Source of the DNA: Candidatus Xianfuyuplasma coldseepsis
GTDB lineage: Bacteria > Bacillota_I > Bacilli_A > Izemoplasmatales > Izemoplasmataceae
Assembly (NCBI RefSeq): GCF_014023125.1
Contig: NZ_CP048914.1
Span: 1,826,698-1,890,697, forward strand
Direction of reading: 5' to 3'
Length of the DNA: 64,000 bases
Below are positions 1 to 7,489 of the stretch, in pieces. A model generated the notes under the pieces. It was not told where the DNA came from. It saw nothing but the letters and a program-made list of their open reading frames with translations, and did no database searches. A program made the translations under genes and the position numbers. Numbering within the stretch: the first letter of the stretch is position 1; each line of letters begins with the position of its first letter.

Positions 1-72
1 ACTTCCGGTATCGCCATCTTTAATGCGATAGTCTTCGACGATCTGTTGTTTTGCTTCTTTGCTAATTGCCAT
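1..72 (-). CDS. rpsO: 30S ribosomal protein S15 (N-terminal part, runs off the left edge)
   Basis: Only the first 24 codons lie in the window; they read MAISKEAKQQIVEDYRIKDG and then DTGS, which is the S15 N-terminus including the start of its DTGSPE signature. The ATG is preceded by a strong AAGGAGG site. S15 binds 16S rRNA in the central domain of the 30S subunit. Its place after truB and ribF is the common Bacillota order, and pnp would be expected next, outside the window. A promoter about 80 bases upstream gives it a leader long enough for the translational feedback that S15 often exerts, though I cannot identify a specific leader structure. Confidence 0.93.
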   Translation of the reverse strand, partial: MAISKEAKQQIVEDYRIKDGDTGS

Positions 73-157
73 TGTTTTTCCTCCTTATTTAGTTACTTAC
101 CATACATCGACGTATAACGTTGAGGATTCGATATACATAGACATAGGCGCGATATTA

Positions 158-185
158 ATTATAGCATATGATTATGATAAATCAA
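158..185 (-). promoter_or_regulatory. Sigma-A promoter of rpsO
   Basis: On the minus strand TTGATT (180-185) and TATAAT (158-163) are 16 bases apart, and the -10 box carries the TGC extension of an extended -10 promoter. The start would be near 151, leaving about 80 bases of leader before rpsO. No terminator separates it from ribF, so rpsO may also be reached by readthrough. Confidence 0.7.
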
Positions 186-191
186 GTATTA

Positions 192-1097
192 TTATTTGAA
201 ATCTTTGAATATGTCGAGGGTATCGAGTTTATCTTGATCAATTTTGGCGATAAGGGCTTCAACAGAGTTAAATTTCAACTCATCACGCAGTCGCTTAATG
301 AACTTAATTTCAATCACTTCACCATAGATTTCTTCATCAAAATCGAAGATATTGGATTCGACACTAACATCTACACGACAGTTTAGTGTTGGATTATGGC
401 CGATACTACTCATTGATTGATACCATCGGTCTTTTACTTTGGTCATTGTCGCATAGACACCATTTTTGGGAACCAAGTATTCACCGGTATCAATATTGGC
501 AGTTGGGTACCCAATCATTCGTCCTTTTTTAGCACCATGAACAACTTTACCACGAACCGAATAATAATCACCAAGGACATCATATACTTGATCGACATGT
601 CCGGAGTTAATTAAATCGCGGATGTGGGTTGAACCAACTTTATAGCCACCATAGGTGATTTCATCGACGATAATGGTTTCAAAATCATCGTGTTCTTGTA
701 AGGTTTTGACATTCCCACTCCCGCGAACTCCGAATTTAAAGTCAAATCCACAGACCAGTGTATGAATGTTTTGGAGATACGTATCAATGAATTCGTGCGG
801 TTTGAGGACGGCTTTTTCTTTGGTAAACTCAACGACATAAATCGTATCAATATCAAATGTTTTAAAGATTTCAAGTTTTCGTTCGAGAGGAGTAATGTAG
901 AAGTAATCCAACCCATATAATATACTTTTGGGATGGATATCAAACGTGATGATTGCGGTATGAAGATTGTGTTCTTTACCAATATGAATCGCGGTTTCAA
1001 TCAATTGCTTGTGGGCCAAGTGAACACCATCAAAAAACCCGATTGCGGCAACGGTGTTGGATTTGATTTTGATGCCGTTTAATGTGATTACTTCCAT
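192..1097 (-). CDS. ribF: Bifunctional riboflavin kinase / FAD synthetase
   Basis: RibF phosphorylates riboflavin to FMN and adenylylates FMN to FAD in the cytoplasm. The N-terminal nucleotidyltransferase domain shows GFFDGVH at residues 20-26 (the family's GxFDGxH nucleotide-binding motif). The C-terminal riboflavin kinase domain shows GRMIGYPTAN around residues 193-202, with the PTAN Thr/Asn that bind the flavin and Mg-ATP. Its 301 residues are normal for the bacterial enzyme. It starts 4 bases after the truB stop and is surely co-transcribed with it. Flavin cofactor supply fits the ferredoxin and other redox genes elsewhere in the window, but the link to truB is just the conserved gene order of Bacillota. 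Confidence 0.95.
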   Translation of the reverse strand: MEVITLNGIKIKSNTVAAIGFFDGVHLAHKQLIETAIHIGKEHNLHTAIITFDIHPKSILYGLDYFYITPLERKLEIFKTFDIDTIYVVEFTKEKAVLKPHEFIDTYLQNIHTLVCGFDFKFGVRGSGNVKTLQEHDDFETIIVDEITYGGYKVGSTHIRDLINSGHVDQVYDVLGDYYSVRGKVVHGAKKGRMIGYPTANIDTGEYLVPKNGVYATMTKVKDRWYQSMSSIGHNPTLNCRVDVSVESNIFDFDEEIYGEVIEIKFIKRLRDELKFNSVEALIAKIDQDKLDTLDIFKDFK

Positions 1098-1101
1098 AGT
1101 A

Positions 1102-1971
1102 TCATTCCTTTATAAATACATTTATAGCTTTTAATAACGGTTTATCAGGATGGTTATCATAAACCGCAAGTAGGTTGCTATTCGAATCGAGAATCCGCAC
1201 TGGACCTTCTACTATTCGATCCAATGCTCGACCATGTCGGACATCGTCATAGATTGTCTCATCAGCCATTATCGCTGGCAGAAACGATAAGGCATCCCCA
1301 AGTGGGATGGGCGTTGGGATATCGTTTTTTAAATCGTCCAAGGTATAGCTATCTTTAATATGGAATGGTCCCGCTTGAATCCGGTGTAATTCGTAATTAT
1401 GAGCCGGATACCCCAATTTCGCACCAATATCATAGGATAGGGTACGGACATATAATCCTTTTGTACCATACACGAGATAATCAAAATAGGCATGATTGTT
1501 CTTGTATAGAATATCAGATATCCGCTTGATGTCAATGATTTTCACGTCTCGTGAGGGACGATCCTCAATTGTGATTCCCTCGCGAGCATATTCATATAAT
1601 CGTTTACCGTTATATTTGATGGCGGAGTACATTGGTGGTGTTTGATGATAGTTGCCTTTAAAGGATTCTAAAACATCATCAACACCTTCTAATGATGTCA
1701 CTTCTTTGGTCGCAATTACGGTTCCTGTTTTATCTAGGGTTGTTGTGCTGGAACCGATGGCAATGCGAGCTTGATAGGTTTTTTCATCTTGATTAAAGAA
1801 CTTGATGATTTTCGTCCCATCATTAATCCCAAGTATGAGCAAACCAGTCGCATCCGGATCCAATGTTCCAGTGTGACCGACTTTTTTGGTATGATATAAT
1901 CTACGAACAATATTCACCACATCATGGGATGTCATTCCCTGCGGTTTGTTTACCAATAGGATTCCATTCAT
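1102..1971 (-). CDS. truB: tRNA pseudouridine(55) synthase
   Basis: TruB isomerises U55 of tRNA to pseudouridine in the T loop. Near the N-terminus is the family signature GHTGTLDPDATGLL, containing the catalytic Asp. KPQGMTSHDVV precedes it, and TPPMYSAIKYNGKRLYEYAREG follows in the usual place (shown here as two blocks: TPPMYSAIK and YNGKRLYEYAREG). I start it at the ATG at 1969-1971, because a GTG four codons upstream lies inside the AAGTGGTGG ribosome binding site. The protein is then 289 residues, normal for the short Bacillota form. It has its own promoter but is followed directly by ribF. Pseudouridine made here and by RluD (12 kb) can be recycled by PsuK/PsuG (15-17 kb). Confidence 0.95.
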   Translation of the reverse strand: MNGILLVNKPQGMTSHDVVNIVRRLYHTKKVGHTGTLDPDATGLLILGINDGTKIIKFFNQDEKTYQARIAIGSSTTTLDKTGTVIATKEVTSLEGVDDVLESFKGNYHQTPPMYSAIKYNGKRLYEYAREGITIEDRPSRDVKIIDIKRISDILYKNNHAYFDYLVYGTKGLYVRTLSYDIGAKLGYPAHNYELHRIQAGPFHIKDSYTLDDLKNDIPTPIPLGDALSFLPAIMADETIYDDVRHGRALDRIVEGPVRILDSNSNLLAVYDNHPDKPLLKAINVFIKE

Positions 1972-1987
1972 AAAAACCACCACTTAT

Positions 1988-2016
1988 AGTATACAAATAA
2001 TGCAAAAAAAAACCAA
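1988..2016 (-). promoter_or_regulatory. truB promoter overlapping the trxA terminator
   Basis: TTGGTT (2011-2016) and TATACT (1988-1993) are spaced by exactly 17 bases on the minus strand. The -35 box is the 3' arm of the trxA terminator and the spacer begins with its T-run. The predicted start is near 1981, only about 10 bases before the truB ATG. Confidence 0.5.
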
Positions 2017-2029
2017 GTTTTACTTGGTT
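2004..2029 (-). terminator. Rho-independent terminator of trxA
   Basis: Perfect 8-bp stem AACCAAGT/ACTTGGTT (2011-2018 with 2022-2029) with a 3-base loop, followed on the minus strand by nine T residues. It lies 4 bases past the trxA stop. Confidence 0.85.
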
Positions 2030-2032
2030 TAA

Positions 2033-2341
2033 TTATGCGCTTTTAATCCAATCAACTAGTGCATCTTTTGGCATGAAGCCAGCGCGTGATGCGACTTGTT
2101 TCGCATCGTTAAATACAAGCAATGCAGGGATACCACGAATGCCGTATTCGACGGCCAATGATTGGTTTTCATCAACGTTTACTTTCACAACCAAAATGTC
2201 TTCGTTTTCACGAGCAATTTGTTCTAACACTGGACCGATCATCCGGCATGGTGCACACCAATCAGCGTAGAAGTCCACGACAACGCGACCTTTGGCAATT
2301 TTATCTTTAAAATCATCTGCTGTTGCATATACTAATGGCAT
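2033..2341 (-). CDS. trxA: Thioredoxin
   Basis: A 102-residue cytoplasmic dithiol oxidoreductase. The active site WCAPC is at residues 28-32, slightly different from the usual WCGPC, and the cis-proline motif appears as RGIPALLVF around residues 70-78. AGGAGG stands 8 bases before the ATG. It is a single-gene unit with a strong promoter upstream and a terminator downstream. Substrates probably include ribonucleotide reductase and the methionine sulfoxide reductase domain encoded at 17 kb; that pairing is inference from known MsrA biochemistry. No N-terminal signal or membrane segment is present, so this is not a secreted thioredoxin. Confidence 0.95.
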   Translation of the reverse strand: MPLVYATADDFKDKIAKGRVVVDFYADWCAPCRMIGPVLEQIARENEDILVVKVNVDENQSLAVEYGIRGIPALLVFNDAKQVASRAGFMPKDALVDWIKSA

Positions 2342-2371
2342 AGTTTATTCCTCCTTCTGAAATACAAAACT

Positions 2372-2400
2372 ATTATACTTAATATTAAAGCGATTATCAA
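2372..2400 (-). promoter_or_regulatory. Sigma-A promoter of trxA
   Basis: TTGATA (2395-2400) and a perfect TATAAT (2372-2377) on the minus strand with 17-base spacing, about 24 bases before the ribosome binding site. Confidence 0.8.
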
Positions 2401-2413
2401 TCGTTTTACAAAA

Positions 2414-4735
2414 TTATTTGAAATTGACGATGGTTACACCATTGCCACCTTCGTTGCCTTCACCATCACGATGACTCTTAATGTGTTTGCTGCTATCTAG
2501 ATATTTCTTCACAAGCTTACGTAAGGTGAGGGTTCCATAGCCATGGATGATCGTTGCAAATGGCATATTCGAGACGAGACAATCATCAATATATTGATCG
2601 AGTGCGTGTTTCGCTTCTTCGTATCGCATACCCCGTAAATCCAACTCAGGGGACACGCGTTTTTTCACGGACTTAATGATTTTAGATTGCGGTTCTTCGA
2701 TAACTTTCCGTTCGATGAACTCGATATCATCTTCGTCAAACGTTGAACTAAGCACGCCCATCTTCACAATCCATTGGTTGTTGTTTTGCTTTTTAATCAG
2801 TTCCCCCGTACGATTAAACTTGAGAACATTCACAATATCACCTGGTTGATAGGTATGTTCTTTGGTGCTGGATTCCAACTCTTGATCAAGATTCAACTGC
2901 TTTGTCTTGTATTTTAATTCGGCAATTTCATGGTCTTTAATGTTCGCTTTTTCTTTCAATGCTTCAATCTCTTTGATAAGGTTAAGCGCATGCTCTTTTG
3001 TGTCTTGTAATATTTGACTTTGTTCTACTGATATTTTCCGATTGTACTTCTGTTTTTCCTTCATTAGGTCAATCTGTAACTGCTCGTTGTGTTTGACCAG
3101 TTTTTTATTTTCAGCGATTAATGCTTCATACTCCGTAATTCGTTTATCCAACTGTGCCCCTTTGTGTTCCAGCTTGTTAATCAAGTCACTTACTTCAGAC
3201 TGCGAAGTTAATACGTTTGCTTTGGCAGCTTCAATAATTTTTTCATGGAGGCCGAGACGTTCACTGATTAATAATGCATTTGATTTACCTGGTGTTCCGA
3301 GTAAAAGGCGATAGGTGGGTTGCAAGGACTCGACATCAAACTCAACCGATGCATTGATAATTTCTTCTTTATCATAGGCATATGCCTTTAGTTCGGGGTA
3401 ATGGGTTGTCGCAATGACATATACGCCACGAATCCGTATATAATCGAGCAAACTAATTGCTAAACTTGCCCCTTCTTTAGGATCGGTTCCACTTCCAAGT
3501 TCATCGAGTAAGATTAAGGATCCAACGGAGAGGTTGTTGATGATATCGATGATACGGGTCATATGAGAACTAAAGGTTGATAGCGATTGCTCGATGCTTT
3601 GTTCATCGCCGATATCGGCAAAGATATTTTCAAAGATAATGGTTTTACTACCATGTTCCACTGGAATTAATAGTCCACTTTGATTCATGAGCGATAATAA
3701 TCCCATCGTTTTTAGGGTAACGGTTTTACCACCGGTATTGGGACCAGTAATGATGATGATGCGTTCATCTGGTTGATATGTAATTGTATTGGCTACAACG
3801 TCGTCTTGATTAATTAACGGATGGCGTGCATGACGCAAATCAATCGTGTCTTCCGTGATATCTGGCATCGAACAGTCATACGCTAATGCAAATTTTGCTT
3901 TCGCAAAAATCACATCAAAGGTTGTTAACAAGAAAAAGTTATTGGATAACGGACCATACTGATCACCGACAAGTAACGTCAGTTCATGCAATATCCGTTC
4001 GACTTCGCGTTCTTCTTCCAGTTTCAATAAATTGATCTCATTATTGATTTCGGCAACAACCTTCGGTTCGATGTATGCCGTCTCCCCACTTTTGGAATAA
4101 TCGACGACTGAACCGTCAAAATTGTTCTTCTCGCTGAGTTTTACGGGAACAACGTATCGATTGTTGCGAATCGTGATTAACGCTTCTGCTAGCTTATTCT
4201 TTTGGCTGTGGAGGATGTGTTGTAACCGTTCATTGATTTTTTGTTCATTGCGTTGAATTTTATTCCGAATTTTTAACAAAGCACTCGATGCATTGTCATG
4301 AATATACCCATCAATCGTAATCACTTGCTCAATTTGTTGCTTTAATCTGGGAGTGGGGGCAAGTTCATCATAATACGGAGCTAAGTAATCACAATCAATC
4401 TCGTGTTCTGTGACTTGTTTAAAGAAGCGAACCGCGTTTGTTGTCGCTTCGATTAATCCAATCACGTCTAAAAAGTGCGTCGGACGTAAAATCGAATGGA
4501 TTTTTGCTCGATACAAAATATCACTGACATCGCGAATCCCACCAAAAGGCATCTCTTGGTAGCGATTGATAATGTCCAGTGCTTGATTGGTTTCGTTCAG
4601 TAAACGACCGATTAGTAATGGATCGTTTGTTGGTGTAATTGCCGCGACAAGTTCTTTTCCCTGCAACGTATGGGCATAGGACGCGACCATTGTCAGGATT
4701 TTGTCGAACTCAAGCGAGGTTGTATGAAAATGCAT
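2414..4735 (-). CDS. mutS2: Endonuclease MutS2 (MutS-family ATPase with Smr domain)
   Basis: MutS2 lacks the mismatch-recognition domain of MutS. It has been linked to suppressing recombination and, in Bacillus, to splitting collided ribosomes. Visible here are the MutS core, the Walker A motif GPNTGGKTVTLKT near residue 330, the Walker B/D-loop region ILLDELGSGTDPKEGA, a long charged coiled coil (about residues 510-620), and a C-terminal Smr nuclease domain with LDLRGMRYEEA and IIHGYGTLTLR (usually HGKGTGxLR). The length of 773 residues matches the family. I use the ATG at 4733-4735 with GGGAG 8 bases upstream; an in-frame GTG three codons earlier is part of that site. It is divergent from rnhC and ends 13 bases beyond the trxA promoter. 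Confidence 0.95.
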   Translation of the reverse strand: MHFHTTSLEFDKILTMVASYAHTLQGKELVAAITPTNDPLLIGRLLNETNQALDIINRYQEMPFGGIRDVSDILYRAKIHSILRPTHFLDVIGLIEATTNAVRFFKQVTEHEIDCDYLAPYYDELAPTPRLKQQIEQVITIDGYIHDNASSALLKIRNKIQRNEQKINERLQHILHSQKNKLAEALITIRNNRYVVPVKLSEKNNFDGSVVDYSKSGETAYIEPKVVAEINNEINLLKLEEEREVERILHELTLLVGDQYGPLSNNFFLLTTFDVIFAKAKFALAYDCSMPDITEDTIDLRHARHPLINQDDVVANTITYQPDERIIIITGPNTGGKTVTLKTMGLLSLMNQSGLLIPVEHGSKTIIFENIFADIGDEQSIEQSLSTFSSHMTRIIDIINNLSVGSLILLDELGSGTDPKEGASLAISLLDYIRIRGVYVIATTHYPELKAYAYDKEEIINASVEFDVESLQPTYRLLLGTPGKSNALLISERLGLHEKIIEAAKANVLTSQSEVSDLINKLEHKGAQLDKRITEYEALIAENKKLVKHNEQLQIDLMKEKQKYNRKISVEQSQILQDTKEHALNLIKEIEALKEKANIKDHEIAELKYKTKQLNLDQELESSTKEHTYQPGDIVNVLKFNRTGELIKKQNNNQWIVKMGVLSSTFDEDDIEFIERKVIEEPQSKIIKSVKKRVSPELDLRGMRYEEAKHALDQYIDDCLVSNMPFATIIHGYGTLTLRKLVKKYLDSSKHIKSHRDGEGNEGGNGVTIVNFK

Positions 4736-4755
4736 AAGTATCACTCCCGGATACT

Positions 4756-4780
4756 ATTTTACCAAAGAATATGATAAAAT
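4756..4780. promoter_or_regulatory. Divergent extended -10 promoters of mutS2 and rnhC
   Basis: Plus strand: TGATAAAAT at 4772-4780, giving a start about 14 bases before the rnhC ATG. Minus strand: TGGTAAAAT at 4756-4764, giving a start about 14 bases before the mutS2 ATG. Neither has a convincing -35 box. The two boxes are back to back within 25 bases. Confidence 0.45.
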
Positions 4781-4800
4781 AATAGAGTGAGGTGGACAAA

Positions 4801-5727
4801 ATGAGCTTTGTATTAGCACTCGATGATCAACAAGCCCAGAAAATCATGATTTTTTACCGTGATTATCAGCAAGATAACCCAAACGAACATGTTCGTTTTT
4901 TTGCGCAGACTACAGTTGTCACAATCACCTTATACCATTCTGGCAAGCTGGTGTTCCAGGGGGATGACGCGAAAGCGGAGTATGATATGTGGGTCCAGAT
5001 TTTACAGATTACCGATACGCAACCACAACCACAACCCAAGAAACCGTTGCGCGCATCCTACAATGATTATTACTACAGTTCAATTGGAAGCGACGAAGTG
5101 GGTAAAGGCGATGTCTTTGGACCGATTGTCGTTTGTGCGGCATTCTTACCCAAAAACAAAATGGATTATATCAAGGGACTTGGAATCAAAGATTCGAAGC
5201 AATTATCGGATGAACGGATTCGCTATATAGGCCGTGAGTTAATCAACTCGATTCCTTACAGTGTCTTAACCCTTCATAATGAAAAGTATAACGAACTCGT
5301 CCGTAGTGGCTTTAATATCAATAAAATGATGGCGTATCTTCATAACCGAGCAATTCTTAATGTTCTTAAAAAAATTAATGGTTCCCCCGAAGTCATCACC
5401 GATCAGTTTGTTCCAGAGCACCTCTACTATCGCTATTTACATGACGAACGTAACGTCTATAAAAATGTGACCTTTCTTACCAAAGCGGAATCACACTATG
5501 CGTCTGTTGCCATCGCATCGATCATTGCACGCTATGCCTTTTTACGTCAGTTTGATGAGCTCTCAAAAGAATCTGGATTCACCTTATTAAAAGGTGCTGG
5601 AAAACAGGTTGACGAAGTTCTTGCGGACATTATTGAGCAAAAAGGCGAAGGCTTTTTATCCAGTTATGCAAAAATGAATTATAAGAATATCGAACGTGCA
5701 CGTGAAATGGCAAAAAGTAGCGATTGA
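4801..5727 (+). CDS. rnhC: Ribonuclease HIII
   Basis: RNase HIII removes RNA from RNA:DNA hybrids, such as R-loops and primer remnants, and is mostly a Bacillota/Mollicutes enzyme. The catalytic domain begins at GSDEVGKGDVFGP (about residues 97-109; D and E of DEVGKGD are metal ligands). It continues through GIKDSKQLSDE and KAESHYASVAIASIIAR, all typical. The first 80 or so residues form the TBP-like N-terminal domain that separates HIII from HII. The ATG at 4801 is preceded by GAGGTGG; a GTG at 4792 lies within that site. It is 308 residues, as expected. It ends just before the ferritin promoter. Confidence 0.95.
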   Translation: MSFVLALDDQQAQKIMIFYRDYQQDNPNEHVRFFAQTTVVTITLYHSGKLVFQGDDAKAEYDMWVQILQITDTQPQPQPKKPLRASYNDYYYSSIGSDEVGKGDVFGPIVVCAAFLPKNKMDYIKGLGIKDSKQLSDERIRYIGRELINSIPYSVLTLHNEKYNELVRSGFNINKMMAYLHNRAILNVLKKINGSPEVITDQFVPEHLYYRYLHDERNVYKNVTFLTKAESHYASVAIASIIARYAFLRQFDELSKESGFTLLKGAGKQVDEVLADIIEQKGEGFLSSYAKMNYKNIERAREMAKSSD

Positions 5728-5732
5728 AACAT

Positions 5733-5761
5733 TTGATATAAATGGTATTGTACGTTATAAT
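5733..5761 (+). promoter_or_regulatory. Sigma-A promoter of the ferritin gene
   Basis: TTGATA (5733-5738), 17-base spacer, perfect TATAAT (5756-5761). No Fur- or PerR-like palindrome is obvious around it. Confidence 0.8.
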
Positions 5762-5787
5762 ATATAGTGAATAAAGGAGATGATTAT

Positions 5788-6294
5788 ATGAATAAAAAAT
5801 TAGCAGATGCAATTAACACCCAATTAAATTATGAAATCGAAAGTGCACACGTATATCTTGCAATGCAAGGATATGTTGCAACCCTCGGATTAGAAGGCTT
5901 TGAAAACTGGTTAGGGATTCAATATCAAGAAGAGTTAGCCCACGCCAAAAAGTTTATCATGTTTATGAATGAACGCGGGGCTCGCGTCGAGATTCGCGGA
6001 TTTGAAAATCCTCGCAATGACTTTGAATCATTATTAGAAGTCTTTGAAGTATCATTAAAACATGAAAAAGGCGTTACAGATCGGATCAATAATCTGATGA
6101 AAATCGCTCATGAATTAAATGATTATGCTTCCATTAGCTTCTTGCAATGGTTTGTTGATGAACAAGTTGAGGAAGAAGACAACTTCCAAAAACTAATTGA
6201 TAAAATCAAAATGGTATCCGATGGTGGTGGCTTATACCACTTGGATAAAGACTTAGCTACAAGAGTGTTTGTCGATCCAAACGCCCAACAATAA
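5788..6294 (+). CDS. ftnA: Non-heme ferritin
   Basis: A ferritin subunit that would form the 24-mer iron store and oxidise Fe(II). All six ferroxidase ligands known from E. coli FtnA are present with an offset of one: E16, E49, H52, E93, Q126 and E129. The length of 168 residues is typical. The start is the ATG at 5788, 9 bases after AAAGGAG; a GTG at 5767 would lie right behind the -10 box. It forms a monocistronic unit with a strong promoter and terminator. Iron stored here could feed the several Fe-S enzymes of the window (IspG, MtaB, ferredoxin). Confidence 0.95.
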   Translation: MNKKLADAINTQLNYEIESAHVYLAMQGYVATLGLEGFENWLGIQYQEELAHAKKFIMFMNERGARVEIRGFENPRNDFESLLEVFEVSLKHEKGVTDRINNLMKIAHELNDYASISFLQWFVDEQVEEEDNFQKLIDKIKMVSDGGGLYHLDKDLATRVFVDPNAQQ

Positions 6295-6300
6295 TACAAA

Positions 6301-6326
6301 AAGACACGATTTCGTGTCTTTTTTTT
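6301..6326. terminator. Terminator of the ferritin gene, possibly bidirectional
   Basis: Stem AAGACACG/CGTGTCTT (6301-6308 with 6313-6320), 4-base loop, then a run of T on the plus strand. It sits between convergent genes and the minus strand also shows five T after the stem. Confidence 0.85.
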
Positions 6327-7260
6327 ACTTCATTTCCACCTGATACGTAAATTCAATTGTACTGTATTGTTGTTCGAGCATCTGAATGACTTCTACTTCC
6401 AAATTGCTGAAGCTTTCTACGGTCTGAATATATCCCAGAAAATCCACTAATGTCCCTGTGTATTCAATCCCGTTATATCGTTCAAACTGAGCCCCCGAAT
6501 CACCATAAATGAATACATCGAATCCAACATCATACAACAGCATCTCATAGCGCTCATTTGTGGTTAAGTCATAGAGTCCTACTACATTCCCATCAAATGG
6601 ATAGGCATAATATAGGATATCCTGTTCTATTACAAATAGCATTCCTTTAAACAACGTTACATTATCGGTAATATCACTGAATTCAAACAACTCATTCGAT
6701 AATAACTCATTTTGGAAATAGACTTTATTTAACTCCGTATCAATTTCAAACTCGTATTTGTAGTCAGCTTGCACTTCGTAATGATAGCTATTTGCTCCTG
6801 TTTTATAGACAATATATCGTGTATTATCAACCGTAAGATATTGACGATTATCGCGATTCAACTCGCGAAATAAAAATACACTATTTAAAAACGTATCACG
6901 CATAAATGTATCACGAACTCGATCACTGATTTCAGATACAGCTTCATTATTGGAACCAATCAAATTTAAAGATGCATCTAGGAACTGGGATAAGACACCG
7001 TATAACTCCTCAGGATATTCCACTGGATCAATATAGTAACTAGCTAATACGTCCTCAACTGCGGTAATCTCTTCAACCGACATTAATCCACCGGTTATTC
7101 CTCTCGCTTCTAGTTCTTCTGTGATTGTCTGATCGACAACGCCGTAACACTCAGGATCATTTTGACAATCCTCGATTGCATCGGATATTTGATCAGGAGA
7201 ACATGCCGAAAGGACAAACACGACTATAAATAACACCATGACAAGTGTGTATCGTTTCAT
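6325..7260 (-). CDS. Predicted lipoprotein of unknown function
   Basis: The first 20 residues are a lipoprotein signal: KR, a hydrophobic stretch, then LSAC with the lipidated Cys at position 20. The mature 291 residues would be anchored outside the membrane and should be processed by the LspA encoded at 13 kb. The mature part is acidic, with few basic residues, and rich in Tyr, Asp and Glu (about 20 Tyr), with beta-strand-like alternation. It has two further Cys close to the N-terminus (ECYGVVDQ and DCQNDPECYG region) that might pair. I recognise no domain. It has its own promoter, AGGTGA ribosome binding site and convergent terminator with ferritin, so it is a stand-alone gene. Confidence 0.75.
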   Translation of the reverse strand: MKRYTLVMVLFIVVFVLSACSPDQISDAIEDCQNDPECYGVVDQTITEELEARGITGGLMSVEEITAVEDVLASYYIDPVEYPEELYGVLSQFLDASLNLIGSNNEAVSEISDRVRDTFMRDTFLNSVFLFRELNRDNRQYLTVDNTRYIVYKTGANSYHYEVQADYKYEFEIDTELNKVYFQNELLSNELFEFSDITDNVTLFKGMLFVIEQDILYYAYPFDGNVVGLYDLTTNERYEMLLYDVGFDVFIYGDSGAQFERYNGIEYTGTLVDFLGYIQTVESFSNLEVEVIQMLEQQYSTIEFTYQVEMK

Positions 7261-7298
7261 ATATATTTCACCTCATTTTAATAATTTAACTCGTTTAT

Positions 7299-7327
7299 AT
7301 TGTACTAATTATAATGATTCTAACCAA
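7299..7327 (-). promoter_or_regulatory. Promoter of the lipoprotein gene
   Basis: Minus strand TTGGTT (7322-7327) and TACAAT (7299-7304) with 17-base spacing, about 30 bases before the AGGTGA site. Confidence 0.55.
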
Positions 7328-7339
7328 CTATAATGCATT

Positions 7340-7362
7340 AAAAAAGGCCACGAGAGGCCTTT
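7340..7362 (-). terminator. Orphan terminator in the gap between the lipoprotein and alcohol dehydrogenase genes
   Basis: Stem AAAGGCC/GGCCTTT (7343-7349 with 7356-7362), 6-base loop, six T on the minus strand. The dehydrogenase gene already has its own terminator about 105 bases upstream, so this one has no obvious gene. The 7363-7465 stretch between them holds no open frame of note and may be an untranslated small transcript. Confidence 0.6.
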
Positions 7363-7465
7363 AATTTCGTTTGCATTGCATCTGTTTACATTACAGGATT
7401 ATTCTGAGTATATGCATTAGGTATAAAAACAGCGACATGCAACGTTTCCCTAGTTCTAATATATC

Positions 7466-7489
7466 AAAAAAAGACCACAATTGGTCTTT
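7466..7489 (-). terminator. Terminator of the iron alcohol dehydrogenase gene
   Basis: Stem AAGACCA/TGGTCTT (7471-7477 with 7482-7488), 4-base loop, followed by seven T on the minus strand and touching the stop codon at 7489. Confidence 0.85.

Noticed and set aside
611-1000. Long antisense frame in ribF and similar frames elsewhere (for example 3042-3314, 11487-12002, 20870-21334, 30645-30908, 52190-52678)
   Set aside because: They have no ribosome binding site, no family resemblance and skewed composition; each lies over a clearly coding gene.
1102-1983. truB with the upstream GTG start
   Set aside because: The GTG lies inside the AAGTGGTGG ribosome binding site and at the predicted transcription start; the ATG at 1969-1971 has correct spacing. 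The same reasoning moved the starts of mutS2, rnhC, yolD, rluD, lspA, recO, parE, nif3, pilM and others inward.
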